Shown piece by piece: positions 1 to 10,732 of a DNA stretch of 64,000 nt (position 1 is the first letter of the stretch; each line of letters begins with the position of its first letter). Where the stretch lies: positions 248,001-312,000 of the forward strand of contig JACTVC010000029.1 in NCBI GenBank assembly GCA_018417955.1, given 5' to 3'. Below the pieces are notes generated by a model, which saw nothing but the letters and a program-made list of their open reading frames with translations, did not search any database and was not told where the DNA came from. The translations under genes were made by a program, and so were the position numbers. The DNA comes from Laccaria trichodermophora. Taxonomy: Eukaryota; Basidiomycota; Agaricomycetes; Agaricales; Hydnangiaceae.

Positions 1-196
1 CCACTTGCCACCAGCTGCGTCGAGAAACTTGTCGACTAGGAATCACTCTTGTGTCTTGACTTATAAGCGCCGAGCATCCTATCTGCCATAGGCCCATAGT
101 AGGGCGTAAGATATATACATCGTTCATGCAGAGCTTGCAGGACATTTATAATAATAGTACAATTCAGTTGGACTTCACCAGTGATAGTTGTCATCT

Positions 197-1394
197 TCAC
201 GCGGTCGCATCAATTGCCCCGCTTCGAACATCTGTCCGATTTTCAGGCTTCGCCTGCAATTCGACCTCCTGTAGGGCAGGCGAAGACGGCAACTGCATGC
301 CCATGCTCCATCTCCGACTCCTCCCATCCTCAGCCGTCGGCGATGGAGGGTACATGGGCGGCGAAACCCAAGGAATACTCCTCACCATCGTATGCGGAGG
401 ATACAATGCAGAACTATGCGGCGTGGCGGATAAATAGAATCCCTTGTGCTCCTCAATGATCGAAGGCGTACTTCCGCCCGAAGCTATCTCGAGCTCGTTT
501 GGTGAGGAGAGACCCCGGCGTCGGCGGTAGCACGTTTGGATGCCGTTCTCTGAGAAGACGAGGAGCCAGGCGACGCCGCAGATGAAGAGGAAGACAACGA
601 CGCAGGTAACGATCAGGGCAGTGTTCAAAGCACCTGATATTCGCCGAGTCTTCGATAGAGAGGCCGATGATGGGGTGGAGGTGCGTATGGGAGAGGCGGT
701 TGTGGTGGTGGAGCCCGATGAGGTGACGATGAGGTTCGGAGTGGAAAAATGGGGAGGGTTAGGCGACGTTACGACCGGCGGAAGATCTTCTGGTTCTAAA
801 ATAGTGTACCTGGATTGGAGATAGCTGGGTTACTCGCCAGGAGACTTAAGACAGAAATTTGAGACCCACATGAACCTGTCAAATACAGAAGAGGATTGGC
901 CCTCCGCGACCGATACCTGAACAGTGTGAAGCGTGTTTCCCAAACCAACAACTGACGCGATGACCTCTGATTTTACCGTGGCTGGTCCTCCTGATGTTCC
1001 CGTGCCATTAACATGAGAATGGTCCGTGAGGTCGAAACGAACAATAGGCCCTGCATCAAGCATTAGGCCGGAAGAGCGTTCGTACGGCCAAAGAGGCGCT
1101 AAAAAGTAGATAGCAACGCCTGAACAACAGGATGAGCGACGCCATCTGAGAAATGATAACGGATAACGAACCTGTAAAACTGAACGTTGCTGTCCCGTTG
1201 GGCGTCGTTGTAACCATGCAAAACCGTCCAGGGTTGACGTCTCCTATTGTAACATTGGACCATCCTGCCTGAGGAGAGTAAACGATAGCGGGATTCTGAC
1301 TGTCAACAGTGATATTCCGAAACCCATGCACAGCCTGGGGAAGGAGAAAGAGAGAAAATAGAATAACAAGGTAGGTCAGATGCGGAGGAAACAT
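197..1394 (-). CDS. Single-pass membrane protein with FRNITV-type ectodomain (paralogue A)
   Basis: Three exons (1394-1172, 1119-870, 809-197) give a 361-residue protein. A signal peptide (about residues 1-24) is followed by GFRNITVDS, a beta-rich ectodomain with several N-glycosylation sequons, a transmembrane helix (TALIVTCVVVFLFICGVAWL) and a basic, proline/serine-rich cytoplasmic tail. The first intron was placed by matching exon 2 (GVAIYFLAPLWPY) to the paralogue at 7617 (GVALYFHSPKWPY); the second joins RFM to YTILEPEDLPP, matching YTVLDATD in the paralogue. This architecture is common in mushroom genomes and its function is unknown; a cell-surface sensing or adhesion role is only inference. 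It is divergent from its paralogue, with about 6.2 kb between their 5' ends. The start is the only ATG ahead of the signal peptide. Confidence 0.85.
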
Positions 1395-1557
1395 GATAGT
1401 GGAAGAGAGGCTTACGTTAAGTCTCGTTTAAATGTGTCCCGTCCTGCATTCTCCTTTCCTAAGGATCTGACGAAGATCCAGTTTATTTTTGGCACCAAGC
1501 ATTCGTGATTTTGAAAGTGGCATGACGATCCGCGATAATTCAACAACTGCGTTTAAA

Positions 1558-1622
1558 GACGGTACCCTCAGTTTTTGTCAGGGAGAGAGACTCGTTGCAG
1601 GAAGAGAGTGCAAACATCAGCA
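1558..1622 (+). repeat. Dispersed ~60 bp element, copy 1
   Basis: This stretch (core 'gtttttgtcaggg', then 'gcaggaagag') recurs at 7463-7530 at high identity. Both copies lie within 230 bp of the start of the two paralogous membrane-protein genes. They are in the same chromosomal direction, so relative to the genes they are opposite. It could be a shared regulatory segment or a fragment of a small transposable element. Confidence 0.6.
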
Positions 1623-1740
1623 AAACCTGGGTGAGCTAGGCAGCACGTGGCAGGGCTGTGTAGTGCCATAGCACCATAGAAAGGGGTATCACCTTTACAG
1701 TCACCTGCGCGTTCTATGCAGCTCTACATAGAAATGCACA

Positions 1741-1864
1741 GCCACTACACAGCACTCCCTAGAATCTCAGAGCAGATCTGCAGCCATTCATAGAAACACA
1801 TAGCCACTTCATAGTGCTCCCTAGAATTACAGAGCAGATCTGCAGCCCTCAGTAGCGACCCCTG
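1741..1864. repeat. Two-copy tandem repeat, 62 bp period
   Basis: Copies begin at 1741 and 1803 and share 'ctccctagaat' and 'cagagcagatctgcagcc' with a few differences. The flanks (about 1660-1740) hold further short related motifs such as 'tagtgccatagcacc'. No coding sense is visible. Similar short motifs around 4140-4250 suggest an old non-autonomous element, but I could not align convincing ends. Confidence 0.65.
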
Positions 1865-2144
1865 GGGTCTGCAGATTCCTAGAGGGGGGGCATACATTCT
1901 GCTCATTTTAATACCATATTGCATGATTTTTACACAGAACTTGTGTTACGAAAAAATAAGTTTATTGTCTGCACTACTACATTATACAAGATATCCTAAT
2001 ATTCGACATAGTAATGACTGCAGTATATCAAATTTATGGAATCAGAGTATCAAGTATCAAAGATACTAATGAGCATATTCCCGAGCCCAAGTTCATAATA
2101 TGGTTTGCATCCATCCCCAGACTCCTTGGTGGGGTCACTGAGAG

Positions 2145-3012
2145 TTGAAAGCGGAAAAGAGACCGTCCATCTTTCATCAACAGAGGGAGGATGACATTCG
2201 CCAACAAGGAAGGGAGGACGGTTGTTTGTCGAGGGACGGAGCCGTTCTTCAAAGGAGGGAGGACGCCATTCGTCAACAAGGGAGGGAGGATGCCATTCAT
2301 CGACAAGGGAGGGAGGACGCCATTCATCGACAAGGGAGGGAGGACGCCATTCATCGACAAGGGAGGGAGGACGCCGTTCATCAAGGGAGGGAGCCGTTCA
2401 TCAATGAGGTAGGGAGGACACCGTTCGTCGACAACAGAGGGAAGATGTGTTTGTCGACAAGCGAGGGAAGACGCCGTTCTTCAAGGCAGGGGGAACACCA
2501 TTTATCAATGAGAGAGGGAGGACGCCGTTCGTCAATGAGGGAGGGAGGACACCGTTCGTCGAGGGAGAAGCGCCGTCCGTCAAGAAGGGAGGGAGGATGC
2601 CGTTCGTCAACGAGTGAGGGAGCAGTTCGTCAAGGGAGGACACTGTTCATCGGGGGAGCCATTTGTCGAGGGAAGGGGGCCGTTTGTCAAGAGGGAGCCT
2701 TTCGTCAAGGGAGGGAGCCGTTTGCCGAGAGAGGGAGCCATTCGTTGAGGGAGGAGTCGTTTGTCGACGAGGGAGCCGTTCGTCGATGAGGGAGGGATCT
2801 TTTCTTTAAGGGAGGAAGCCATTCTTGACGGGAGCGAGCTGTTCTTCAAGGGAGGCAGGGAGCCATTCTTCAAGGGGGGGAGGAAGCCGTTCTTCAAGAG
2901 AGGGAGGACGCCGTTCATGGACGAGGGAGGACACCGTTCATCGAGGGACGCGGTTCGTCAACGAGGGAGGGAGGATGCTGTAACTCGACGAGGGAGGACG
3001 CCGTTTGTCAAG
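2145..3012. repeat. Purine-rich minisatellite, ~27 bp unit
   Basis: Around 2280-2390 the unit 'gggaggacgccattcatcga' plus seven more bases is repeated nearly perfectly with a 27 bp period. The rest of the tract is a degenerate array of 15-30 bp variants built from 'ggagggagg', 'acgccgttc' and 'gtcaa'. One strand is strongly purine-rich. Because many units are multiples of three, both strands stay open (for example a repeated GRTPFIDKG on the plus strand and NGVLPPLSM on the minus strand). I see no conserved start, signal or domain, so I treat it as non-coding satellite DNA. It lies between the two paralogous membrane-protein genes. Confidence 0.9.
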
Positions 3013-4660
3013 GACAAGTTGAACATTGTGGTGGGAAGGAAGAACAATGAATTTCCGTGTTGGGAAATTCAAAGTTCAACATAATCACATGATGTCGGAG
3101 TTTCAACGGACTTAAACGAATTGTCTCGCAACTTGAAGTTGTTTGTCGCCTGTCACTGTCTTTCACAGAAAGCATGGCATTCGAGAGGGGCATACACAAT
3201 TGTAGATGGCACCATATAATCAGGCAAATATAAAGTTCATATTGGAAAATTATTGAACAATTTCCGAGCCTTTCAAGAAATTTGCAGTTGTTACCAGAAA
3301 TTTCCTGGCTATTTCCATGATTTCCCAAAATTTCCTGTTTTTTGGTAGTAGTAGTAACAATGGGTCACCCTTAGTCTTTAGTAGATGTAGATGGATTTCC
3401 TATTGTAACAATTGAAGTTGTCTAAGTTCGAAAATGTGAGTTGAGCGCAGCACGTGACTTCCCGCAACCGTACCAACTTCCATCAATTCACATTTACACT
3501 TTCTAGGGTAGCTCATAGCTATAACTTCACAAGTATTGCACCGTTTGGCCTCTATGTAGGCTTATTTTAATCGCTTCATTCACGCGAATGCAATCCAATT
3601 TACGGCGTAGAAAAATTTGGAGTACCTCACAAACTGTAGCATAAACTATTTGGCCTGTATTGGACATCTGAAATATATATTATCATCATGAGTTCTGCTC
3701 CGTTTCATGCGATTTTGGGCTTTTTAGAAACGCACAAATTAGAGCTTTAAAACGGGTCTGAGAGCCCCTAATATTTCGACGTTTAAGGTGACCTCCGATA
3801 ACATTTACCGTTTTTAGGCAGATTCTTCACCAGTAATTGGTCCAAAGCCATTTGAGTTTTGAACTAAATACTACGTAAATAGACGCGTTGGAATCGGCTT
3901 GAACACCACTTTCCAACGCAAAAAAAATCACAAAAGACGAATATGTTTTGCAAAAGATACTTCATATTCTTTCTTGTTGCAATCTTTGTAGGTCAATCAA
4001 TCTCTGGACAGTGTTGTACTTTCTTCTTATTCCAGGCGTATTTTGGTCATAAATTATTCATATACAATAGGGAATGTGTTTTCTACTGAAATCTAGTATA
4101 CTTGTAGTTTGATTCCCTATAAGGGCTGGGTAGAAAGTGGAGGCCCCTCTATAGCACCCTATAGTAATGGCACGAGTCTCTGTAGTGCTGTATAGCACAA
4201 GCTTACGCCCACACAGTGCTGTGGAGCACTGTGGAGCGCTAGGGCATCTAGCCAAACTTGGCGTGTAACTATGGGAAACTATGATATTAGCGGAAGCACT
4301 ATGCCTGTCTACGTGGGAAAATCAGGTTTTGCTGATGAATTGAAAAATTCTTGCTATGTTGGTAGTGAGTCTTGTGTCACTCGTGATACTCATACGACCT
4401 CAAAAGAAAACTTCGCTCACGTAGACAGTCATGTGAACGGGGATCACATGCGGAGATCACATGCGCACCTCTCCTTTTATTTCACTGCCGTTCTTGTGAA
4501 GAGACTACAGCAAACAGGCCAGCAAGAGAAGCGAGTTGATCCATGGCCACGATGACTTCTGGAGGGTTTTAGAGCAAACACACCCCGCTTTGTTGGTAGC
4601 CACGGATAAATCCATGCGTTGCGAGTGATGAAAACGGTGAACACCATCTTCATGTCCGAG
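3013..4660. other. Gene-free AT-rich interval
   Basis: No convincing gene. About 3240-3345 is rich in 'aaatttcc' motifs. A short perfect hairpin (gcgttggaa at 3885-3893 and ttccaacgc at 3911-3919) lies in an AT-rich stretch. About 4130-4260 contains overlapping short palindromes such as 'cagtgctgtggagcactg'. These look like remains of non-autonomous elements. Confidence 0.5.
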
Positions 4661-4926
4661 CATCAGGAAATCTGGGAAATTCCGATTTGACAATATTATT
4701 TGGACCCAGCAAGAAATGGCAATATATTTTGAATATATTGCAATTCAAATGATTATGATATTGTTATAATACTATGACCCATCAATGTATTTGCTTGTAT
4801 ATAATAGTTTAAAATTTTTCATATCTGAGGTTTATAATATTACAACGATTTTGTATTGCTATATATGACTATTTCTCGCTGGGTCCAAATAATAATGCTA
4901 AATCGGAATTTCCCAGATTTCCTGAT
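4661..4926. repeat. AT-rich element with ~65 bp inverted repeats (MITE-like)
   Basis: The left arm, 4661-4725, runs from 'catcaggaaatctgggaaat' through 'tggacccagc' into 'aatatat'. The right arm, 4861-4926, is nearly its exact reverse complement ('gctgggtccaaat' then 'tcccagatttcctgatg'). The ~135 bp between the arms is very AT-rich and non-coding. This fits a hairpin-forming miniature inverted-repeat element. I did not find a clear target-site duplication, so it could also be a fold-back remnant of something larger. Confidence 0.7.
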
Positions 4927-5828
4927 GGCCCGAAAAGGCCTTGCGCCTTCATTCAAACCTGCATTAACGCGATGTCGGGCGCTGGCTACCTTTCATAGTA
5001 TCTGGGAGTCGAACAACAGGACGCGTCTCTGCAGACATATTGCCATCTTCGTCACCCGAGAAGGCCTTCGGAATGCACATACCTGGGAGCTGGGCGGCCC
5101 GGTCCTGACTTACAACCGACTTGAAGCCAGCACTCTCTTCACGGCAGATCCAGCACTCACCGCCCATGTTATATTGGCGAGGATAGGGACAGGCTTTCCC
5201 TGACACGCGCCATGTAAGGCTCTCAATGCCATCAGTTTTCCAACTGGGCGTTGACTGGGCGTCGAAAATAATCGAAACGGAAATCGACTTAGTCTCGAAA
5301 CAAAAAGGGATCTGGAAACGATAGTGGATGTTTTATGCTGCGAACGAAGTTCCTGAACCCGTTTATTTACCAACGATCTCTCAGAAATGGTGTCTAGGCA
5401 ATGTCTAGGAGAAGGATTTCAACCTCTCGCGATCTAATGGGCGCCCTTCCTCGGGCATCTCTGGCGCCGCTTCATGAACATATCTTCATTGAACAACATC
5501 TATCGCGCTGAATGGCGGCTGTGTTCAAGTTGAAGACCTTCGAGGTTCTACGGCATAATTCGGTGAATCATTACCACCTAACGAAACCTCCCCGATTTGT
5601 GGGCTGTGTAGAGTCGCTCTACTTCTCTTTTCATTTTCTCTAGCGCAATAGGGCATCCTTGTTCTGCCAAATCTGTAATTCTCCGATGGATCGTCCACAA
5701 GAAATTGGTACATGCACAATTCATTCGCCGGCGGTGAAGCAAGAAATGCAATACTCAACGCCCACCACACCTTCTCGCGGTATATAAGGACTTGACATTC
5801 TCGAGAAGAAATCATCATCAACTTCGCA
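4927..5828. promoter_or_regulatory. Intergenic region with a TATA box for the secreted-protein gene
   Basis: Nothing in 4927-5770 reads as a convincing gene. A TATA box 'tatataagg' at 5781 lies 48 bp before the ATG at 5829, an arrangement also seen ahead of the GATA gene in this window. Confidence 0.55.
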
Positions 5829-6854
5829 ATGCTCGTCCTCCAAATTCTCACAGCTGCTCTCACCATCTCCTTCGCCAAAGCGAACCCCGTCGCCATTGAC
5901 GTTCGCAATTGGGATCACTCCGCTGCAGATGGGGCTTTCAAGCGCGAAGAACTGGCCGTTATGAGTGCTACCAGCAGCTACGCTGAATACATCCCAAGCC
6001 CCACCGAGACCAGCCTGACTCTTCGCTATTACCAAGAGCGGGCCACCTGCCTTGACCAATTTGTCTGGTATTGCCAGGTTCCCGCAGGAGCATGCATCGC
6101 TGCCTTGGGCGGACTGGTACTTTCTTTTGACAGATTTAAAAGGCTGCATCTCGCTAAACTCATTATTTAGGCGACACCAGTCAACCTCTGGTCTCTTGTA
6201 CCTTGTGCCATCGCCGCCGTTTGTGGATCGGTATGTAAGAAATATTTGTTGAGATGAAGTGTTATGAATTTTTATCCAAGGTGGCCCTTGTGTTCGGCGC
6301 GTTGTGCTGCAACGGCATCATTAAGAACTGCGACGGCTCAAGTTTCTCGTCCTCGATTACCAGTGCTAGCCGTGTCACTAGTAACGTTATGGCAACGTTA
6401 AACGGCGGGGGAGGTCACGGCGACGCACCTTTCAACAGAGGTTCGCTAGTCATTGAATTCAAGAACCTGCTGGCTGACCAATAAAACAAGATACCTTCAA
6501 AACCGCATTTAACAACTATTTGCAGAGTCACGGTTCTGATATCCCCAGGTAAGCTCTGAACAGCCATTGTAGATTGCATCACTCTAAATGTCGAAATTGC
6601 AGTGACGACGACTTCAATAATATGTACAGCAGCTTCTTGGCTCGTACTTTCGTAAGCCCTTTACCACATATACTATGTGTGGACTTGGATCTAACATTAA
6701 TTCCGTGTAGTGTAGCTTTGGACCAGGAGAAGCAGGGGGCGGCTGTGAACCGAATTCCGTCTCTCATGACGATGTAAGATCGCCATTTCTCACCTGTCAC
6801 TGACACATCCTGACGTTTCTACTCTAGTTCAACAACTTCCTCCATCGTCAATGA
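5829..6854 (+). CDS. Small secreted protein, seven exons, function unknown
   Basis: Exons 5829-6116, 6171-6230, 6281-6440, 6491-6548, 6603-6651, 6711-6773 and 6828-6854 join in frame to 234 residues. The internal introns are 50-60 bp, and the clear ones carry branch-point-like sites (CTGAC, CTAAC). A cleavable signal peptide (MLVLQILTAALTISFAKA) is followed by a spacer, a cysteine- and glycine-rich stretch (YCQVPAGACIAALGGL, then CGSVALVFGALCC), and an acidic/asparagine-rich tail with two FNN repeats. Eight or so cysteines suggest disulphide bonding outside the cell. The hydrophobic glycine-rich middle could insert into a membrane. I do not recognise the family; effector-like or pore-like activity would be speculation. 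Confidence 0.72.
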
Positions 6855-7616
6855 ATTATTGGTTCAGGGTTTTGAACTACGCTGGACATTATTTTTATTT
6901 AGTTCAATTTGGCACGGCTTTTATGGTTAATAAATGTTGAATCTACTTAACGCGAGGGCCCGGCTCCTCCTAGGATGAACCATGCTCACGACCTATGACG
7001 GCCCGACAAATGGACATGCCGGCAAGCCCTTACCGGAGGCGATTCGACTCGGGTAGGAGAACAGAATTGATCGGAACTTGAAGAAAATTTGCCCTTACGC
7101 ATTCCCGAGCCTCACTAGAAGTCGTGCAAAAGGACATATCCGCAATTGTAACCTTTACCTTTACGGTATGCTACATCACTACAACTATATTGCAGACCAA
7201 ACATCAAGACAGAATCTGAGAAAGAAGGAGCAAAGAAGGAGAAACCACAATTAAAAATACATTACGCTAGAGTATGTACATATGCACGCCAAGGTACAAA
7301 ATCAATAAGAAAAAGAAAAAAGTAGCGCTTGGTAAGTAAGCAGGAGCTAATAAAAGGAAAATCCAAGAACAAAATTTGAGCAATATGAACCGATTCCAAA
7401 ATAGCAAGACGCAAGGACTTAGGAGGAGGATAGTGGATGAGTATCGCGTGCGTGCGGAGTTGACAGTACCCTCGGTTTTTGTCAGGGCGAGAGACTCAGA
7501 CTCGTCGCAGGAAGAGGGTGCAAACTTTTGAAAAATGAAAGAAAAAACACGGCACGTGCTCCCAAGTCTTAAAAATAGACAAATATTTCTGATGTTGTCA
7601 GGCACCAGGCACAGCT
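6855..7616. other. Intergenic region upstream of paralogue B
   Basis: No gene is supported. It contains the second copy of the ~60 bp dispersed element (7463-7530) about 90-150 bp before the ATG at 7617. The middle is adenine-rich on the plus strand. Confidence 0.5.
7463..7530 (+). repeat. Dispersed ~60 bp element, copy 2
   Basis: It matches 1558-1622 ('gtttttgtcagggcgagaga', then 'gcaggaagagggtgcaaac') with a small insertion. See copy 1 for interpretation. Confidence 0.6.
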
Positions 7617-9081
7617 ATGGTTGCTTTCCTCCCACTGGCGACCTTCTCCATCGTCGCATGCGTCTGCGGACAGCAGGTACTGGGCTTTCGCAACATTACT
7701 GTCGATGATACGGATCCCAGCATAAGTTACTCAGGGATATGGCGCCTTGCTCTTCCGGGGGATGGAATGGACGTTGGAGGGACACACATGGTTGCAGAGG
7801 TTGATCCCGATGCGTACGCGCGCTTTACATTCACTGGTTGGCTCTGGAGATACTGCATTGCCTTATCCTCTAATTCGTGTTTCTCAGGTGTCGCCCTATA
7901 TTTTCATTCACCCAAGTGGCCATACCATGTCAACACCGACGTGTCTTTGGATGGCGAACCAATCAGTACTATTGATCTCCAAGATCACGCCCACACAACG
8001 TTGGTGGCAAGTGGAGCAACTCTAAAATCTACCATAGTCGCTTCTTGGGTTGGGCTTAAAAATACGCAACATATATTGCTCATTTCCAAGACAAAAACTA
8101 CGCCCTTCGCTATTCTCGACGCTTTGACGTGGGTCCTTCCCGCCTTATCTCCCATATTTTTTTGAATCTGGAGTTGGCTGTAGATATACCGTCCTGGATG
8201 CAACAGACGTCGCTGGATTGGCATCGCCCATGACTCCCTTGAATGCATCATTCATACGTCGTGATATATATTCCACTGGTAATGTTCTCAACGTTCCCGC
8301 TATCATCGGGGCGGTGATCGCAATCATCGTCATCAAACTTATGATCTGTATTTGGTGTGTATGGTTCAGAAGGCGCCGCTATACCAGATATGTTGCACCT
8401 GTGCAAATGTACCCCCCGGCTGGTCTCGGATCATTCCCTCCTCCTCCTCCACCTTACCAGGGCTTTTCGTCGCCGATAAACCCTCTCTACCCGACGAACC
8501 CGCCCGTCAACCCCACTTTCCCTAACTCCCCGCTCCACCCGACGTACCCACCCACCCCCGTCAGCCCGTATGGCCCTCCAAAACCAACTGAACCTTTCAA
8601 TCCTTACATGGGATTCAACACCATACCGACGAGAAGACCTGCCAGGCGCGATGAGCAACCAAACGATGTGCGGCCCATTCCCGATCGGGGTGGAGTGCGC
8701 CCCATTTCTGGTGGAGATGGAGTGACCCCCATCCCCGCTGCAGCGAGAAGAGAGAGCCGCCAGCCGGTACGTCAGGACCCGCGCATCACGCAGGCGGACG
8801 GACTAGCTACCCCCATCCCAACAACAAACTCAACGCGTCGAACAACGCCTGGTTCAGAATTAGCAAGTGTGAGGCCCTCTTCTGGTGGGGACCTGCCTCC
8901 TCCTCCTGATTATACGGAAGAGGATTATCGACCTGGGAGTGGCCCTGGACGTGGATTGGACGGGAACGTCAACGGATCGTCTAACGGACAACCGACTGCA
9001 TCAAGTTCAGACGGCTCCGCCGGGAATAGAGTTTCCGGATTTTCATACCCGCAACCCCTCTCGTTTATGGCGATTAATTAG
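7617..9081 (+). CDS. Single-pass membrane protein with FRNITV-type ectodomain (paralogue B)
   Basis: Exons 7617-7836, 7888-8128 and 8184-9081 give 452 residues. Order: signal peptide (about 1-23), GFRNITVDDTD, beta-rich ectodomain (GVALYFHSPKWPY; ISTIDLQDHAH), transmembrane helix (VPAIIGAVIAIIVIKLMICI, then WCVWF), an RRRR stop-transfer, and a long proline-rich cytoplasmic tail with PPPPPP and several short repeats (RPISGGDGVTPIP-like). Intron 1 is 51 bp and stays open, so intron retention would not change the frame. The tail is much longer than in paralogue A (197-1394) and could bind SH3- or WW-type partners; that is inference. Exon positions are conserved between the two, supporting duplication and divergence. 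Confidence 0.88.
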
Positions 9082-9472
9082 TATGTGTGCCTTCGTTGGT
9101 GTTTTACAGTCTGGACTTTGGGACTAAGTGGGAATCTTGATCTGTATATAACGTTCTGATTTATGACTATATCTCACTTGCTCGAGCGTACTTTCCCCAG
9201 AGCATCGTTGACTAAGAACGTGGACAACAATAGACCTATGGACGCTGGATCAACGTGTTGGGGGGCTTCTGTTTGACCATATATACTGTATATACTCTCT
9301 GAGAGGAAAGTACTTGTTTCCCCTCGGTCCTTCCGAAGCCAAATTCGCTGGAATACAAGAGGAATCAAACCTTGAAATCTATTGCACCCATTGATTCCGT
9401 ACGATCATTTATTACACTGTGGAACATTCACGAGCTTTTCGCCATTTTAGCGCAATTTCATGAGGAAACAAG
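9082..9472. other. Intergenic, convergent 3' ends
   Basis: Holds the 3' flank of the membrane protein and of the minus-strand F-box-like gene. A near-palindrome 'tatatactgtatatac' lies near 9280 and recurs near 34285. No gene is seen. Confidence 0.4.
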
Positions 9473-10732
9473 TCACTTACTTCTCCTCGAAAAATCGAAC
9501 TCGACAGCTGCATTCTCCCTCAGGCAAGGAAAATGTGTTCGAGATATCTCAAACTGCTGCATCTGCCCAATCTCCGGCACACCCATCGCGTTGCGAAGAT
9601 CAATGGCGACCGCGACCCTCCGCAGACACGAAAAGCCACGAGACAACACACGGTCCAGCTGTCCCCATTGCTCCTCTTGAGCGGATTGAAGGCTCGGGAT
9701 GATAACCAAAATCAGTTCAATGTCTAGAACCTCTAGAACATTGTTGGGAGGGAACAGATCGAGCTCGTGGCACAAACCTTGCAGATGGACTTCTGAGGTG
9801 GACCGCATAACCTCGAAGACCACCTTCAAAGTCGTCAGCGTCGAAAAGGCGCCGACGTTGATCCACCCCGCCAAACCGCGACAACCCTCCGGCGGGCTTG
9901 CCTTGTAGACGAGTGTTTCCACCTCGCCTGCCTCCATGAATATATCCTTGATGGCTTGCGCCTTTCGTGTGTATGAGGAGTCGACGGCCAACGTCTTGAG
10001 CTTGTCAAGTCTAATGGTGGGATGGCCATCGCTGCAACGAAATTGAATGAGGGTTGATGCATAACGAAGAGATGAAACATCTAGAACTGTGAATGAACGG
10101 AGTTGGGGGGTCGGATGCGATGGAACTTTGAAGTGATCAAGGGGTCCTTCTGCACTTTTACTATAGTCCATCATCCCCTGTATAGTCAGGATCGAAAGAT
10201 TGGGGCAAGATCGAAATGTTGCGAAAGGAAGTATGAACCGAGAAATGTTTAGCTCGGTCAGAGTGGGAGAACAGATGCCATCAAGAATTGATTTTCGTAG
10301 GGAGGGGTGGAAAGCATTCCAAGACGCACAGGAACCAAGGCCGTTATGACCTTGAACCCGCACAATCTGCAAGCTTTGCAAGAATTTCACCTGTGAAAGA
10401 GCCAGGATATTATGGGCATAAGCGTTCGGCTCGCTTGGATCCCAACGGTCAAGCTTGTCAAGGCGCTCATTGAGCTGCAGCTTGAGCTTCCGGACGTAGA
10501 GTCCGATGTCTGGGTTGTAACGAAGAAGCTGACTAAGGTTCTTCAACGGTAAGGTACCTCGCGGACTGAGATCTATACATCGGAAAAGATGTTTGCGACA
10601 GATCGGAAGGAGTGAATGACAAGTTTCGGAGGTGGCTGTTAGGGCAGCGGTATCATTTTCAAGATCGTCGATTATGTGTTCGATGATTTCTATTGGAAAG
10701 GCCGAGAGCTTGGAACTTGAAAGATACCCCAT
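9473..10732 (-). CDS. F-box-like/leucine-rich protein
   Basis: A 419-residue reading frame starts at the ATG at 10732 (MGYLSSSKL). It opens with an F-box-like helix set (LSAFPIEIIEHIIDDLENDT, then LTATSETCHSLLPICRKHLF) and continues with irregular leucine-rich repeats (for example LTELNISRF and LSILTIQGMMDY). F-box proteins bring substrates to SCF ubiquitin ligases through Skp1; the large fungal families mostly have unknown targets. The frame ends at 9473, but a good donor (AGAAGTAAGTGA) overlaps the stop. A 64 bp intron ending near 9412 would replace the last residues with a short tail (RRM, stop), so the exact C-terminus is uncertain. This gene is not closely similar to the other F-box genes here, though its F-box resembles that at 57257. 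Confidence 0.8.
   Translation of the reverse strand: MGYLSSSKLSAFPIEIIEHIIDDLENDTAALTATSETCHSLLPICRKHLFRCIDLSPRGTLPLKNLSQLLRYNPDIGLYVRKLKLQLNERLDKLDRWDPSEPNAYAHNILALSQVKFLQSLQIVRVQGHNGLGSCASWNAFHPSLRKSILDGICSPTLTELNISRFILPFATFRSCPNLSILTIQGMMDYSKSAEGPLDHFKVPSHPTPQLRSFTVLDVSSLRYASTLIQFRCSDGHPTIRLDKLKTLAVDSSYTRKAQAIKDIFMEAGEVETLVYKASPPEGCRGLAGWINVGAFSTLTTLKVVFEVMRSTSEVHLQGLCHELDLFPPNNVLEVLDIELILVIIPSLQSAQEEQWGQLDRVLSRGFSCLRRVAVAIDLRNAMGVPEIGQMQQFEISRTHFPCLRENAAVEFDFSRRSK

Noticed and set aside
2145..3084. Long repeat-protein frames on both strands of the minisatellite
   Set aside because: They exist because repeat units are multiples of three. No consistent start, domain or codon signature; opposite strands are equally open.
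3008..3328. Minus-strand 106-residue frame
   Set aside because: Low-complexity 'aaatttcc' sequence, non-ATG or weak start, no domain.
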